A DNA stretch of 64,000 nucleotides from contig NZ_JABWRF020000003.1 of NCBI RefSeq assembly GCF_014268805.2, positions 23,501 to 87,500 of the forward strand. The letters are read 5' to 3'. A program made the position numbers and the translations under genes. Below, one piece after another: positions 26,571-35,650 of this stretch (position 1 is the first letter of the stretch; every line of letters begins with the position of its first letter). The DNA comes from Pseudomonas farsensis. Lineage in GTDB: Bacteria > Pseudomonadota > Gammaproteobacteria > Pseudomonadales > Pseudomonadaceae. The notes under the pieces were generated by a model. The model had not been told where the DNA came from. It saw nothing but the letters and a program-made list of their open reading frames with translations, and made no database searches.

Positions 26571-27652
26571 GTGCTGCCTTCGACCCTACGCAATATGACG
26601 CGCAACTGGCGGCCAAGGCCGCCCGCTTGCGCGAGCTGCTGGCCCCGTTCGATGCGCCGGAGCCTGCCGTGTTCGATTCCCCGCGTGCGCATTACCGACT
26701 GCGCGCGGAGTTTCGCCTGTGGCGCGAGGACGGCCAGCGCCACTATGCAATGTTTGCCCCAGGCGACAAGCACAAGGCGATTCTGATCGATGAGTTCCCC
26801 ATTGCCAGCGAGCGCATCAATGACCTGATGCCGCGCCTGAAAGCCGCCTGGCAGGCCGATGAAGCGTTGAACAATCGGCTGTTCCAGGTGGAGTTTCTGA
26901 CCACCCTGGCGGGCGATGCAATGGTCACGCTGTGCTATCACCGCCCGCTGGACGAGGCCTGGGAAGCCGCTGCCCAGCAGCTTGCAAGCGAGCTGAATGT
27001 CAGTGTGATTGGCCGCTCGAAGGGCAAGCGGGTGGTGATCGGCCGTGACTATGCGGTTGAAAAGCTCGATATCGCCGGGCGCACGTTCAGCTATCGCCAG
27101 CCGGAGGGCGCGTTCACCCAGCCCAACGGCGCGGTGAACCAGAAAATGCTGGGCTGGGCCGTGGACGCCATGGGCGAACGTGACGATGACCTGCTGGAGC
27201 TGTATTGCGGCAATGGCAACTTCACCTTGCCGCTGGCGACCCGTGCGCGCCAGGTGCTGGCCACCGAGATCAGCAAGACCTCGGTCAATGCCGCGCTGCA
27301 TAACCTTGATGAGAACGGTGTGGGTAACGTGCGCCTGGTGCGTCTTTCGGCTGAAGAGCTGACGCAGGCGCTGAACGAGGTGCGGCCGTTCCGTCGGCTG
27401 GAAGGCATCGACCTGAAGCGCTACGCGTTTGGCACGGTGTTCGTCGACCCGCCGCGTGCAGGCATGGACCCGGACACCTGCGAGTTGACCCGCCGCTTCG
27501 AGCGGATTCTGTACATTTCGTGCAACCCCGAGACCCTGGCGCAGAACATCGCCCAGCTGCATGACACGCACCGCATCGAGCGCTGTGCGTTGTTTGACCA
27601 GTTCCCGTATACCCACCATATGGAAAGTGGTGTGCTGCTGGTTCGTCGCTGA
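26567..27652 (+). CDS. trmA: tRNA (uracil-54-C5)-methyltransferase TrmA
   Basis: 361-aa SAM-dependent enzyme making T54 (m5U54) in the T-loop of tRNAs. It has SAM motif LLELYCGNGNFTLPLA, DPPRAGMD, catalytic cysteine in LYISCNPET and the terminal ESGVLL containing the base glutamate. The length fits TrmA (about 365 aa) rather than RlmD, and there is no iron-sulfur cluster. ATG 26567 shares ATGA with the permease stop codon. An 18-bp perfect inverted repeat follows. Confidence 0.96.
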   Translation: MSAAFDPTQYDAQLAAKAARLRELLAPFDAPEPAVFDSPRAHYRLRAEFRLWREDGQRHYAMFAPGDKHKAILIDEFPIASERINDLMPRLKAAWQADEALNNRLFQVEFLTTLAGDAMVTLCYHRPLDEAWEAAAQQLASELNVSVIGRSKGKRVVIGRDYAVEKLDIAGRTFSYRQPEGAFTQPNGAVNQKMLGWAVDAMGERDDDLLELYCGNGNFTLPLATRARQVLATEISKTSVNAALHNLDENGVGNVRLVRLSAEELTQALNEVRPFRRLEGIDLKRYAFGTVFVDPPRAGMDPDTCELTRRFERILYISCNPETLAQNIAQLHDTHRIERCALFDQFPYTHHMESGVLLVRR

Positions 27653-27654
27653 CG

Positions 27655-27693
27655 AGCACAGGGTGAAGGCCTGCAAGGCCTTCACCCTGTGCT
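27655..27693 (+). terminator. Strong hairpin after trmA
   Basis: Perfect 18-bp stem (AGCACAGGGTGAAGGCCT and its inverse) with a 3-nt loop, 2 nt after the stop codon. It has no T run, so intrinsic termination is uncertain. Confidence 0.55.
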
Positions 27694-27798
27694 ACCTACC
27701 CTATCGGGACCAGCGCCACAAGATCGGACTTTTCCTATCCTCACGCCACAGGCGCAGGTCTACCCTGTGCGCCCCCTAATCCGGCGTAAGGCTTCCCC

Positions 27799-28233
27799 AT
27801 GAAATCACTGCAATCAATGGCCACTGGCCTGGCCCTGGCGCTGCTGGCAACCGCAGCCTCTGCCAATGACACTTTGGTATCGGTGCCCAACAGCACCGCA
27901 CTGGCTTGGCAGCAAGTGCCTGGCACCGACGGCGCGGTCAGCTACGCCAACGTAGAAGGAGACCTGTTCGGCAAGGGCGCCTACTCCGCGTTCGTCAAGT
28001 TTCGCAAAGGCACCGATAACGGCCTGCACAGCCACAGCCAGGCGCTGCCGACCGTGGTCCTGGGCGGCACCTTCTACGCGGTGATCGACGGCAAGCGTGT
28101 GGAATACCCAGCCGGTGCCTACTACCACCTGCCAGCTAACCTGGTGCATGAGAGTGGGTGCAGCGCAGCAGCCGACTGCTTGCTGTTCCAGTATCAGCCC
28201 GGGGCGTTCGATCTGGTGCCCGCGCAAGGCTGA
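27799..28233 (+). CDS. Secreted cupin-domain protein
   Basis: 144 aa: signal peptide (MKSLQSMATGLALALLATAASA) then a single cupin barrel with a possible metal motif GLHSHSQALPTVVLGGTFYAVIDG and the second cupin half PAGAYYHLPANLVHESGC. Function unknown; resembles periplasmic DUF4437-type cupins. Convergent with pcaG. There is no obvious operon partner. Confidence 0.75.
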   Translation: MKSLQSMATGLALALLATAASANDTLVSVPNSTALAWQQVPGTDGAVSYANVEGDLFGKGAYSAFVKFRKGTDNGLHSHSQALPTVVLGGTFYAVIDGKRVEYPAGAYYHLPANLVHESGCSAAADCLLFQYQPGAFDLVPAQG

Positions 28234-28242
28234 AACGACCAA

Positions 28243-28280
28243 GGGGCAAGCCATGCCGGCGCACCGGTAGAGCTTGCCCC
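28243..28280. terminator. Inverted repeat between the cupin gene and pcaG
   Basis: GGGGCAAGC/GCTTGCCCC arms flanking an inner CCGG...CCGG palindrome, between convergent genes. It lacks a T run; possibly a degraded REP acting as a transcript end. Confidence 0.35.
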
Positions 28281-28295
28281 GTGCAGCTTGAATAC

Positions 28296-28901
28296 TCAGA
28301 AGTCGAAGAACACCGTCTCCCCCTCCCCCTGAATGCGCATATCAAACCGATACGCCGTCTTGCCATCCACTTCACAGCGCTTGGCAATCAGCGTCTCGCG
28401 CCGCTGCGGCTGTTCAATCAGGTTAAGCACCGGGCACTTGGCGTTAGCCTCGGCCTCGTCATCGAAATACACCCGCGTATGCAGGTGAATATTGATGCCA
28501 CGGGCAAACAGGCTGATGTTGATGTGCGGCGCCATCGGCACACCGGCAGCATTGTTGACCACCCCAGGCTTGACCGTGTGCAGCGTCCACTCCCCAGCAT
28601 CGAAGGTGGTGGCGGTCCGACCGAAGCTGTTGAACGCATGCTCCTGGTTGTAGTCATCCTGATACTGGCCATTGGCGTCGGCCTGCCAGACTTCGAGGAA
28701 TGAATCGCGCACCAGGTGGCCATTGCCGTCATAGACGTGGCCGATCAGCAGAATGTGCTCGCCTGGCGCCTGCGGCTTGGCCAGGCGGCTCCAGATTTCC
28801 TGTTCGCGGGTCGGGTTGCCCGCAGCTTCCAGTGCCAGGCCAATGTGCACGTAGGGGCCAGCAGTCTGCGATGGGGTTTCCGGCAGCAGTTCGATAGGCA
28901 T
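28296..28901 (-). CDS. pcaG: Protocatechuate 3,4-dioxygenase alpha subunit
   Basis: 201 aa. Pairs with PcaH in the intradiol dioxygenase that opens protocatechuate to beta-carboxy-cis,cis-muconate, the first step of the protocatechuate branch of the beta-ketoadipate pathway. It has the family fold (SQTAGPYVHIGLAL, GHVYDGNGHLVRDSFLEVWQ) but not the iron ligands, as is usual for alpha chains. The stop codon of pcaH is 11 nt upstream. Confidence 0.97.
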   Translation of the reverse strand: MPIELLPETPSQTAGPYVHIGLALEAAGNPTREQEIWSRLAKPQAPGEHILLIGHVYDGNGHLVRDSFLEVWQADANGQYQDDYNQEHAFNSFGRTATTFDAGEWTLHTVKPGVVNNAAGVPMAPHINISLFARGINIHLHTRVYFDDEAEANAKCPVLNLIEQPQRRETLIAKRCEVDGKTAYRFDMRIQGEGETVFFDF

Positions 28902-28912
28902 GACGGCGCTCC

Positions 28913-29632
28913 TCAGCGGTTTTCGAAGTGGGTCTGGCGCTGGCCGCGCAGCACGATGTCAAAGCGATACGCCAGGCAATCCATCGGATTGGCCGCGCTC
29001 ATGTCGAGCTTGGCGATCAGTTGCTGGACCGCATCAGGGTTGGCGATCGACTTGACGATAGGGCACATCGGAATCAACGGGTCACCTTCGAAATACAGCT
29101 GGGTGATCAGCTTGGTGGCAATCGATGGGCCGCTCACCGAGAAGTGGATATGCGCCGGGCGCCAGTCGTTGGGGCCGTTGCGCCAAGGGTATGGGCCGGG
29201 CTTGATGGTGCGGAAGCTGTAGTAGCCGTCACGGTCGCTAAGGCAGCGGCCAACGCCACCGAAGTTGGGGTCCAGCGGGGCCAGGTAACGGTCGTTCTTG
29301 TGCCGATAGCGGCCACCTGCGTTGGCTTGCCACATTTCGACCAGCGTATTGGGCACCGGCTTGCCGTACTGGTCGACAATGCGCCCGGCCACGATAATGC
29401 GCTCGCCAATCGGCAGGCCACCGTTGTTGAAGTTCAGCAGCAGGTCGTGGTCATGTTCGCCAAAGCGCAGATGGGAAAAATCCGGGCCGGTGGTTTCGCT
29501 GATCGACTGCGGAATGCTCACCAGCGCTTGGCGCGGGGAGCGGGCAATCGAGGTCTTGTAATCAGGCGTGAGGGCCTTGGGGTGCCAGTTGCGATCACGG
29601 ATCACGAAGCGGCTGGTGTCCTGGGCGGGCAT
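28913..29632 (-). CDS. pcaH: Protocatechuate 3,4-dioxygenase beta subunit
   Basis: 239 aa, the iron-bearing subunit. Ligand motifs are visible: tyrosines in GGRYRHKNDRY and GPYPWRNGP and histidines in WRPAHIHFS, matching the Tyr/Tyr/His/His ferric site. Starts MPAQDTSRFVIRDRNWHPKALTPDYKTS, typical of pseudomonads. AGAGAGG precedes the ATG. A PcaQ-type box lies about 105 nt upstream; pcaQ itself and other pca genes are not in this window. Confidence 0.97.
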   Translation of the reverse strand: MPAQDTSRFVIRDRNWHPKALTPDYKTSIARSPRQALVSIPQSISETTGPDFSHLRFGEHDHDLLLNFNNGGLPIGERIIVAGRIVDQYGKPVPNTLVEMWQANAGGRYRHKNDRYLAPLDPNFGGVGRCLSDRDGYYSFRTIKPGPYPWRNGPNDWRPAHIHFSVSGPSIATKLITQLYFEGDPLIPMCPIVKSIANPDAVQQLIAKLDMSAANPMDCLAYRFDIVLRGQRQTHFENR

Positions 29633-29737
29633 GCCGGGTTCCTCTCTTGGAATTATCGAAGCGCCTGGGCGTGGCAGGCGGACTTGCAGTTTCCGGCAGG
29701 CCGGGCGGGATGAATACTGAAATTGGCGGTCACAGGC

Positions 29738-29753
29738 ATAACCATTTGGTTAT
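29738..29753. promoter_or_regulatory. PcaQ-like operator upstream of pcaHG
   Basis: ATAACCATTTGGTTAT, a perfect palindrome agreeing with the ATAACC-N4-GGTTA site described for the LysR regulator PcaQ in rhizobia and Agrobacterium. It lies 106 nt before pcaH and 69 nt before the divergent ypfJ. Confidence 0.65.
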
Positions 29754-29821
29754 GCATGAGCGGGTTGCTCAGCGCTGGACTAATCTTTCGACTTGATGTT
29801 TCAACAACCGGAGAGCTCCAC

Positions 29822-30703
29822 ATGGAATGGCGAAAAGGCCGACGCAGCGACAACGTGGTCGATGCCCGCGGCGCAGGTGGCGGTGGCGGCGGCATGCGTT
29901 TTGGCGGCGGCAAGGGCCTTGGGCTCGGCGCCATTTTGCTGATCGTCGGCATCAGCTGGCTGACCGGGCAGGACCCGCTGCAGATTCTTGGCCAACTGAC
30001 CGGGCAAATGCAGCAACAGGCGCCGGCCACTGTCGGCAACAAGGCGCCGGCGGGCAACGACGAGCAGGCGGCCTTTGTTGCCTCGATCCTCGGCGACACC
30101 GAAGACACCTGGAAAGCCCTGTTCGCCCAAGCCGGCAAGCAATACCAAGACCCGAAACTGGTGCTGTTCAGCGGCCAGGTGAACTCCGCCTGCGGCTTCG
30201 CCTCCTCGGCAGTGGGGCCGTTCTACTGCCCGGCCGACCAGCGCGTGTACCTGGACATGACGTTCTTCCGCGAAATGGAAACCCGCTTTGCCGCCGAAGG
30301 CGACTTCGCCCAAGCCTATGTGATCGCCCACGAAATCGGCCACCACGTCCAGACCCTGCTTGGCGTATCGGCCAAAGTCGACGCCGCACGCCGCAGCGGG
30401 CAACGCATGGAAGGCGACAACGGCTTGCTGGTGCGCCAGGAATTGCAGGCCGACTGCCTGGCTGGGGTCTGGGCCTATCAGGCGCAAAAACGCCTGAACT
30501 GGCTGGAGCCCGGCGACGTCGAGGAAGCGCTCAACGCCGCCAACGCCATCGGTGACGACCGCCTGCAACAGCAGGGCCAGGGCCGCGTTGTGCCTGACTC
30601 CTTCACCCATGGCACTTCGCAGCAGCGGGTGCGCTGGTTCAAGGCCGGTTTTTCCAGCGGCGACGTGAACCAGTGCGACACCTTCGCAGCCCGCAGCCTG
30701 TAA
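29822..30703 (+). CDS. ypfJ: YpfJ-type putative neutral zinc metallopeptidase
   Basis: 293 aa. The Arg/Gly-rich N-terminus (MEWRKGRRSDNVVDARG, GGGGGGMRFGGGKG) is followed by one TM helix (LGLGAILLIVGISWLTG). The extracytoplasmic zincin-like domain carries HEIGHH, QVNSACGFASSAVGPFYCP and a distal ELQADCLAGVWA. Widely conserved (PF04228); the physiological substrate is unknown. GGAGAG precedes ATG 29822. Confidence 0.9.
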   Translation: MEWRKGRRSDNVVDARGAGGGGGGMRFGGGKGLGLGAILLIVGISWLTGQDPLQILGQLTGQMQQQAPATVGNKAPAGNDEQAAFVASILGDTEDTWKALFAQAGKQYQDPKLVLFSGQVNSACGFASSAVGPFYCPADQRVYLDMTFFREMETRFAAEGDFAQAYVIAHEIGHHVQTLLGVSAKVDAARRSGQRMEGDNGLLVRQELQADCLAGVWAYQAQKRLNWLEPGDVEEALNAANAIGDDRLQQQGQGRVVPDSFTHGTSQQRVRWFKAGFSSGDVNQCDTFAARSL

Positions 30704-30775
30704 GCCCTCCAGGGGCTGCCTCGCGGCCCCGAAACCCACACATTTCAATGGGTTATAAATCTGCTGAACGGCGTT

Positions 30776-30801
30776 TCAGCTTACGCCTCGCTGGCCGATA
30801 A
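30776..30801 (+). promoter_or_regulatory. Putative FliA (sigma-28) promoter of mcpS
   Basis: TCAGC...N...GCCGATAA: the -10-like GCCGATAA is a perfect sigma-28 match, and TCAGCTT lies at about the right spacing upstream, close to the TCAAG -35 of Pseudomonas flagellar genes. 86 nt before the chemoreceptor ATG. Confidence 0.6.
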
Positions 30802-30887
30802 CACCTTCACGAATCAGCCGGGCCCTGCACAAGAACAACGCCCGCGGTTTGAGATCAAGTGAAAGAAATCAAATTCGGAGAGCGTGC

Positions 30888-32807
30888 ATGAACAGCTGGT
30901 TTGCCAACATCAGCGTCAACCTCAAACTCGGCCTGGGCTTCGGCCTGGTGCTGGTCCTGACCGGCCTGCTGGCCCTGACCGGCTGGAACAGCCTGGGCAG
31001 CCTTATCGACCGCAGCAACTGGATGAGCGACATCGGTAAGCTCAACAAAGACCTGACCGACCTGCGCGTGGCGCGTCTGCAGTACATGATCGCCAACGGC
31101 GACGACGCCTCGGCGGCCAATACCCAGACCAAGCTGGACGCCTTCAGCAAGCAGCAGGATTACCTGGTCAGCACCTTCAAGAGCCTCGACAACGTCAAGT
31201 TGCTGCAGGCGCTGGGCCAGACCATCAGTGAGTACAAGGTGTCGCTGAACAAGATGCGCGCCGGCTACAAGGTCTCTACCGCTGCCCGCGATTCGATGAA
31301 CCTGGTGGCGATCAAGGCCGACGAAGCCATGGACGCCCTGAGCCAGGACGTGATGAGCCGCAGTGAGTCCGACAGCGTGCGCCTGGCCCAGTACCAGTTG
31401 ATCAGCAAGGCCCGCCAGCAACTGCTGCAGGTGCGCATCGACGTGCGCGGCTACATCGCCGACAACAGCGCCGCCAACGAACAGGCCGCCCTGCGCCAGC
31501 TCGATGCCGCGCTAGTCGAAGTCGACACGCTCAAGCGCGAACTGCCCAACGAAGCCCCCCGCCTGCAACAGTTCGAACAGTCGGTGCTGGCCTACCGCGA
31601 CGCGGTGCGCCAGTTCCGTGATGCGGTCGCAGCCATCGCCACCGCACGCGCCGAGATGACTGTGCAAGGCGCCGACATCGTCAAGCGCAGCGATGCGCTG
31701 TACGCCATCCAGATCGAGCGCCGCGACATCGAAAGCGCCCAGGCCCGCAGCCTGCAGATCATCGCCACCTTGCTGGCGCTGCTGGTCGGTGTGCTGGCAG
31801 CATTCATCATCACGCGCCAGATCACCCGCCCGCTGCGCGAAACCCTGGACGCTGTGGAAAAGATCGCCGCAGGCGACCTGACCCAGAACCTGCGCGTTAC
31901 CCGCCGCGATGAGCTGGGCGTGCTGCAACAGGGCATCGCGCGCATGGGCACCACCCTGCGCGAGCTGATCGGCGGCATCCGCGACGGCGTCACGCAAATC
32001 GCCAGCGCCGCCGAGGAACTGTCGGCGGTGACCGAGCAGACCAGTGCCGGTGCCAACAGCCAGAAGGTCGAAACCGACCAGGTGGCCACTGCCATGCACG
32101 AAATGGCTGCCACCGTGCAGGAAGTTGCGCGGAACGCCGAGCAGGCTGCCATGGCTGCCACCAACGCCGACACTGAAGCGCGCAACGGTGACAAAGTGGT
32201 TGGCGAGGCGATCAGCCAGATCGAGCGCCTGGCCACTGAAGTCAACCGTTCCACTGAAGCCATGAACCTGCTGCAGCAGGAAAGCCAGAAGATCGGCAGC
32301 GTCATGGATGTGATCAAATCGGTGGCCGAACAGACCAACCTGCTGGCGCTTAACGCCGCCATCGAAGCCGCCCGTGCCGGTGAAGCGGGCCGTGGTTTTG
32401 CCGTGGTCGCCGACGAAGTCCGCGGCCTGGCCCAGCGGACCCAGCAGTCCACCGAGGAAATCGAGGGCCTGATTGCCAGCCTGCAACAGGGCACCCAGCA
32501 GGTTGCCGACGTCATGAGCGGCAGCCGTAGCCTGACCGACAGCAGCGTCGAGCTGGCGCGCAAGGCCGGTGGTTCGCTGGACAGCATCACCCGGACGGTG
32601 TCGAACATTCAGTCGATGAACCAGCAGATCGCCGCCGCCGCCGAGCAGCAGAGCGCCGTGGCCGAAGAGATCAGCCGCAGCATTCTGAACGTGCGTGATG
32701 TGTCCGAGCAGACCGCCTCGGCCAGCGATGAAACCGCAGCGTCCAGCATCGAGCTGGCGCGTCTGGGTGGGCACCTGCAGACCTTGGTCAGCAAGTTCCG
32801 CGTCTGA
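30888..32807 (+). CDS. mcpS: Methyl-accepting chemotaxis protein, McpS-type (TCA-cycle-intermediate receptor)
   Basis: 639 aa. TM1 (about 11-33) is followed by a long all-helical periplasmic domain (about 45-282) of the helical bimodular type. TM2 is at about 283-305, then HAMP and a signalling domain with the conserved hairpin EQTNLLALNAAIEAARAGE. McpS of P. putida KT2440 binds malate, succinate, citrate and butyrate-type acids. Arginines recalled as ligand residues there occur at the same numbers here (R60, R63, R183, R254), supporting the assignment. CGGAGAG precedes ATG 30888. A sigma-28-like promoter lies upstream and a REP hairpin downstream. Confidence 0.9.
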   Translation: MNSWFANISVNLKLGLGFGLVLVLTGLLALTGWNSLGSLIDRSNWMSDIGKLNKDLTDLRVARLQYMIANGDDASAANTQTKLDAFSKQQDYLVSTFKSLDNVKLLQALGQTISEYKVSLNKMRAGYKVSTAARDSMNLVAIKADEAMDALSQDVMSRSESDSVRLAQYQLISKARQQLLQVRIDVRGYIADNSAANEQAALRQLDAALVEVDTLKRELPNEAPRLQQFEQSVLAYRDAVRQFRDAVAAIATARAEMTVQGADIVKRSDALYAIQIERRDIESAQARSLQIIATLLALLVGVLAAFIITRQITRPLRETLDAVEKIAAGDLTQNLRVTRRDELGVLQQGIARMGTTLRELIGGIRDGVTQIASAAEELSAVTEQTSAGANSQKVETDQVATAMHEMAATVQEVARNAEQAAMAATNADTEARNGDKVVGEAISQIERLATEVNRSTEAMNLLQQESQKIGSVMDVIKSVAEQTNLLALNAAIEAARAGEAGRGFAVVADEVRGLAQRTQQSTEEIEGLIASLQQGTQQVADVMSGSRSLTDSSVELARKAGGSLDSITRTVSNIQSMNQQIAAAAEQQSAVAEEISRSILNVRDVSEQTASASDETAASSIELARLGGHLQTLVSKFRV

Positions 32808-32820
32808 CCCGGTAAAACAC

Positions 32821-32883
32821 CGCGGGGCAAGCCCGCTCCCACGGATGCCGACACGGGCACCGTAGGAGCGGGCTTGCCCCGCG
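32821..32883. repeat. Inverted REP pair between mcpS and ggt
   Basis: Arms CGCGGGGCAAGCCCGCTCC and GGAGCGGGCTTGCCCCGCG, 21 of 22 positions complementary with a 19-nt loop, between convergent genes. Probably serves both as transcript end and as mRNA stabiliser. Confidence 0.8.
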
Positions 32884-32900
32884 ATCATTTGCGCAAGCGG

Positions 32901-34568
32901 TTACTTGACGACCATGCCCACGCCACGCCCACGTGGGTCGGAGGCGGTCTCAAGTTTCTGCCCGGTGACCCGGATCGCCTGGATGTCACCCATCTCCCAG
33001 CCCTGATCCTCAAGCACATACCCCATTTTCTTCAGGTCATCGGCCACTGGCCCTTTGAGCGGCGCGTAGCTGTCGAAGTAAATGGTGTCCTTGGGCAGCA
33101 ACTGGTGGTGCACCCGCTGCGCAGCCACGGCTTTTTCCAGCGGCATGCCGAAGTCATACAGGTTGTTCATCACCTGGAAGATCGAGGTAAAAATCCGCGA
33201 GCCGCCCGGCGTACCGACCACCAGCACCACCTGCCCATCACGGGTCACCAGACTCGGGCTCATCGACGACAGCATGCGCTTGCCTGGCTCGATGGCGTTG
33301 GCGTCACCGCCGACCACACCAAATACGTTGGCTGCACCCGGTTTGGCACTGAAGTCATCCATTTCATCGTTGAGCAGGAAACCCGCCCCTTTCACCACCA
33401 CGCCACTGCCGTAGTCCAGGTTGAGGGTGTAGGTGTTGCTCACCGCGTTGCCCTGCTTGTCGACGATGGAGAAGTGCGTGGTCTGGTGCGGCTCCAGGCC
33501 CGGCTTGACCTTGTCAGTGGCCGAGATGGCGTTGGGGTTGACCTGCGCTGCGCGCTTGGCCAGGTAATCCTTGGCCATCAGTTGATCCACCGGCACCTTG
33601 GTGAAACCAGGGTCGCCGAGGTAGTCGGCGCGGTCGGCGAACACGCGTTTTTCGATCTCGGCCAACAGGTGAATGTATTTGGCCGAGTTGTGTTCCACGC
33701 CCTTGAAGTCCGCTGCGCGGTCTTCCTTGATGCCCAGCAACTGGGCCAGGGCCACACCGCCCGAGCTTGGCGGTGGCGCGGTGTAGACCACGTTGCCGCG
33801 CCAGCTGATGGCAATCGGGTCACGCCACACGGCCTTGTAGTCGGCCAGGTCCTGTTTGCTGATCAGGCCGTTGTCGGCCTTCATCTGTGCCACCAGCAGG
33901 TCGGCGGTCTTGCCTTGGTAGAACTCGCTCACGCCCTTGTCGGCGATGCGCTCCAGGGTCTGCGCCAGCTCCGGCTGCTTGAACAGCTCGCCGACTTTCA
34001 TATGGCCAAAATAGTCGTTGAAGTTGGTCGCGGTCTTGAACAGCCCCTGGGCGTCGTCGCGGTACTGGTACTGCTTCTGGGCGATCTTGAAGCCGTTCCT
34101 GGCATAGCCGATGGCGGGGGTGAGCAACTCGCTCCACGGCAACTTGCCAAACTTCTGGTGCGCCTCCCACAACCCCATCACCGTGCCCGGCACACCTGCG
34201 GCGCGGGCGCCGACCAGGCTCAGGTTCTCGATGACCTCGCCCTTGTCGTCCAGGTACATATTGCGCGTGGCAGCCTTGGGCGCGACCTCGCGGTAGTCGA
34301 TGAAGTACGGCTTGCCGTCGACGTACAAGGTCATGAAGCCGCCGCCGCCAATGTTGCCGGCCTCGGGGTAGGTCACCGCCAGGGTGAACGCGGTGGCCAC
34401 GGCGGCGTCCACGGCGTTGCCGCCTTTTTTGAGAATATCGGCGGCCACCTGTGCGCCATATTGATCAGGCGCGGCCACCGCGCCGCCTTCGAGGGTGACG
34501 GCAAACGCCGAGGAACAGCTCAGGATCGCGGCCCCAAGGGCCAGTAGCTGGAACGGGACAATACGCAT
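32901..34568 (-). CDS. ggt: Gamma-glutamyltranspeptidase (periplasmic)
   Basis: 555-aa precursor with a signal peptide (MRIVPFQLLALGAAILSCSS). It self-cleaves before the catalytic threonine in HQTTHFSIVDKQGNAVSNTYTLN to give large and small subunits. Oxyanion/substrate motifs are MLSSMSPSLV and GTPGGSRI. It hydrolyses or transfers the gamma-glutamyl group of glutathione and related peptides in the periplasm. ATG 34568 has AGGAAG upstream; the frame extends 12 codons more but without need. An AACAAAAACAAC motif in the leader suggests Hfq/Crc control. Confidence 0.95.
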   Translation of the reverse strand: MRIVPFQLLALGAAILSCSSAFAVTLEGGAVAAPDQYGAQVAADILKKGGNAVDAAVATAFTLAVTYPEAGNIGGGGFMTLYVDGKPYFIDYREVAPKAATRNMYLDDKGEVIENLSLVGARAAGVPGTVMGLWEAHQKFGKLPWSELLTPAIGYARNGFKIAQKQYQYRDDAQGLFKTATNFNDYFGHMKVGELFKQPELAQTLERIADKGVSEFYQGKTADLLVAQMKADNGLISKQDLADYKAVWRDPIAISWRGNVVYTAPPPSSGGVALAQLLGIKEDRAADFKGVEHNSAKYIHLLAEIEKRVFADRADYLGDPGFTKVPVDQLMAKDYLAKRAAQVNPNAISATDKVKPGLEPHQTTHFSIVDKQGNAVSNTYTLNLDYGSGVVVKGAGFLLNDEMDDFSAKPGAANVFGVVGGDANAIEPGKRMLSSMSPSLVTRDGQVVLVVGTPGGSRIFTSIFQVMNNLYDFGMPLEKAVAAQRVHHQLLPKDTIYFDSYAPLKGPVADDLKKMGYVLEDQGWEMGDIQAIRVTGQKLETASDPRGRGVGMVVK

Positions 34569-34582
34569 GGGCACTTCCTGGT

Positions 34583-34594
34583 GTTGTTTTTGTT
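34583..34594 (-). promoter_or_regulatory. Candidate Hfq/Crc motif in the ggt leader
   Basis: On the minus strand AACAAAAACAAC sits immediately upstream of the ggt ribosome binding site and contains two overlapping AAnAAnAA matches. Confidence 0.45.
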
Positions 34595-34677
34595 GATCAG
34601 TCATTAAAGGCCGAAGCCTTCATGCCCGGCAACCAACCCAGGGAAATTTCGCCGCCCTTGGACAGATACTGTCGCGT

Positions 34678-35583
34678 TCAGGCAACTGCGCAGGCGTACG
34701 TGGCGAGCTTTTTCTGGATGAAATCCAGGAAGCACTGGATGCGCAGGGCCAGCTGGGTGTTGCGGTAGTAGACCGCGTGAATAGGCTGGCGATAACCGTT
34801 GTTGTGCTCGCCCAGCAGCACCTGCAGGCGCCCGGTGCGGATATCTTCGTGGGTCATGAAATGCGAAAGGCTGACGATGCCTTCACCGGCAATCGCCAGT
34901 TGCCGCAGGGTTTCGCCACTTGAGGCAAGCAACTGCGCGCGGATGCGCCAACTGTCGCCCTCGGCGTGGCGCAGCGGCCACAGGTTGAGCGATTCGGGGG
35001 CGCTGAAGCCGAGCAGGCAATGCGCATTGAGCGCCTCGACAGTGGTCGGGGTGCCATGCCGGGCCAGGTAGTCGGGGCTGGCCAGGATCTGCACCGGGCT
35101 GCAGCCCAGCGAGCGCGCATGCAGGGTGGAGTCGGCCAGTTCGCCAATGCGGATAGCCACATCGGTGCTCTGTTCGAGCAGGTCGATGATCAGGTCATCG
35201 GTGTTCAGTTCCAGTTCGATACCGGGGTATTGCTGGCGGAATTCGCCGATCCACGGCAGGATCGCATGCAGCATGAACGGCGCAGCGGCGTTGATGCGCA
35301 GGCGCCCCGATGGGGTCTGGCGGTGCAGCGACAGGCGCTCTTCCATGTCGACCATCTGCTCAAGCACCTGGCGCGCCCGTTCAAGGAAGAACCGCCCCTC
35401 CTCGGTCAGGTCCATGCGCCGGGTGGTGCGGTTGACCAAGGTGGTGCCAAGCTTGGCCTCCAGGCGCGCCAGCGTGCGGCTGACCGCAGACGGGGTCTGG
35501 CCGATCTGCTCGGCGGCAGCCGAGATCGAGCCGCCGTCAATCACGGCGACGAATACCTGAAGCTCTTCGGATCGGGTTTTCAC
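34678..35583 (-). CDS. LysR-family transcriptional regulator
   Basis: 301 aa. The N-terminal winged helix-turn-helix (ELQVFVAVIDGGSISAAAEQIGQTPSAVSRTLARLEAKLG) is followed by a periplasmic-binding-like effector domain. Starts at GTG 35583 (VKTRSEELQVF) with AAGG upstream. It lies 67 nt downstream of mdaB on the same strand, so it may regulate the mdaB/ygiN pair, but this is inferred from position only. Similar to the E. coli YhjC/DmlR class by its short N-terminus. Confidence 0.88.
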   Translation of the reverse strand: MKTRSEELQVFVAVIDGGSISAAAEQIGQTPSAVSRTLARLEAKLGTTLVNRTTRRMDLTEEGRFFLERARQVLEQMVDMEERLSLHRQTPSGRLRINAAAPFMLHAILPWIGEFRQQYPGIELELNTDDLIIDLLEQSTDVAIRIGELADSTLHARSLGCSPVQILASPDYLARHGTPTTVEALNAHCLLGFSAPESLNLWPLRHAEGDSWRIRAQLLASSGETLRQLAIAGEGIVSLSHFMTHEDIRTGRLQVLLGEHNNGYRQPIHAVYYRNTQLALRIQCFLDFIQKKLATYACAVA

Positions 35584-35650
35584 GGGGGTTGGCCTTGGCA
35601 GGAAGTCGTCCTGATAAATAGCGGCTACCTCAAGGCGATGCAAGCCGCCA

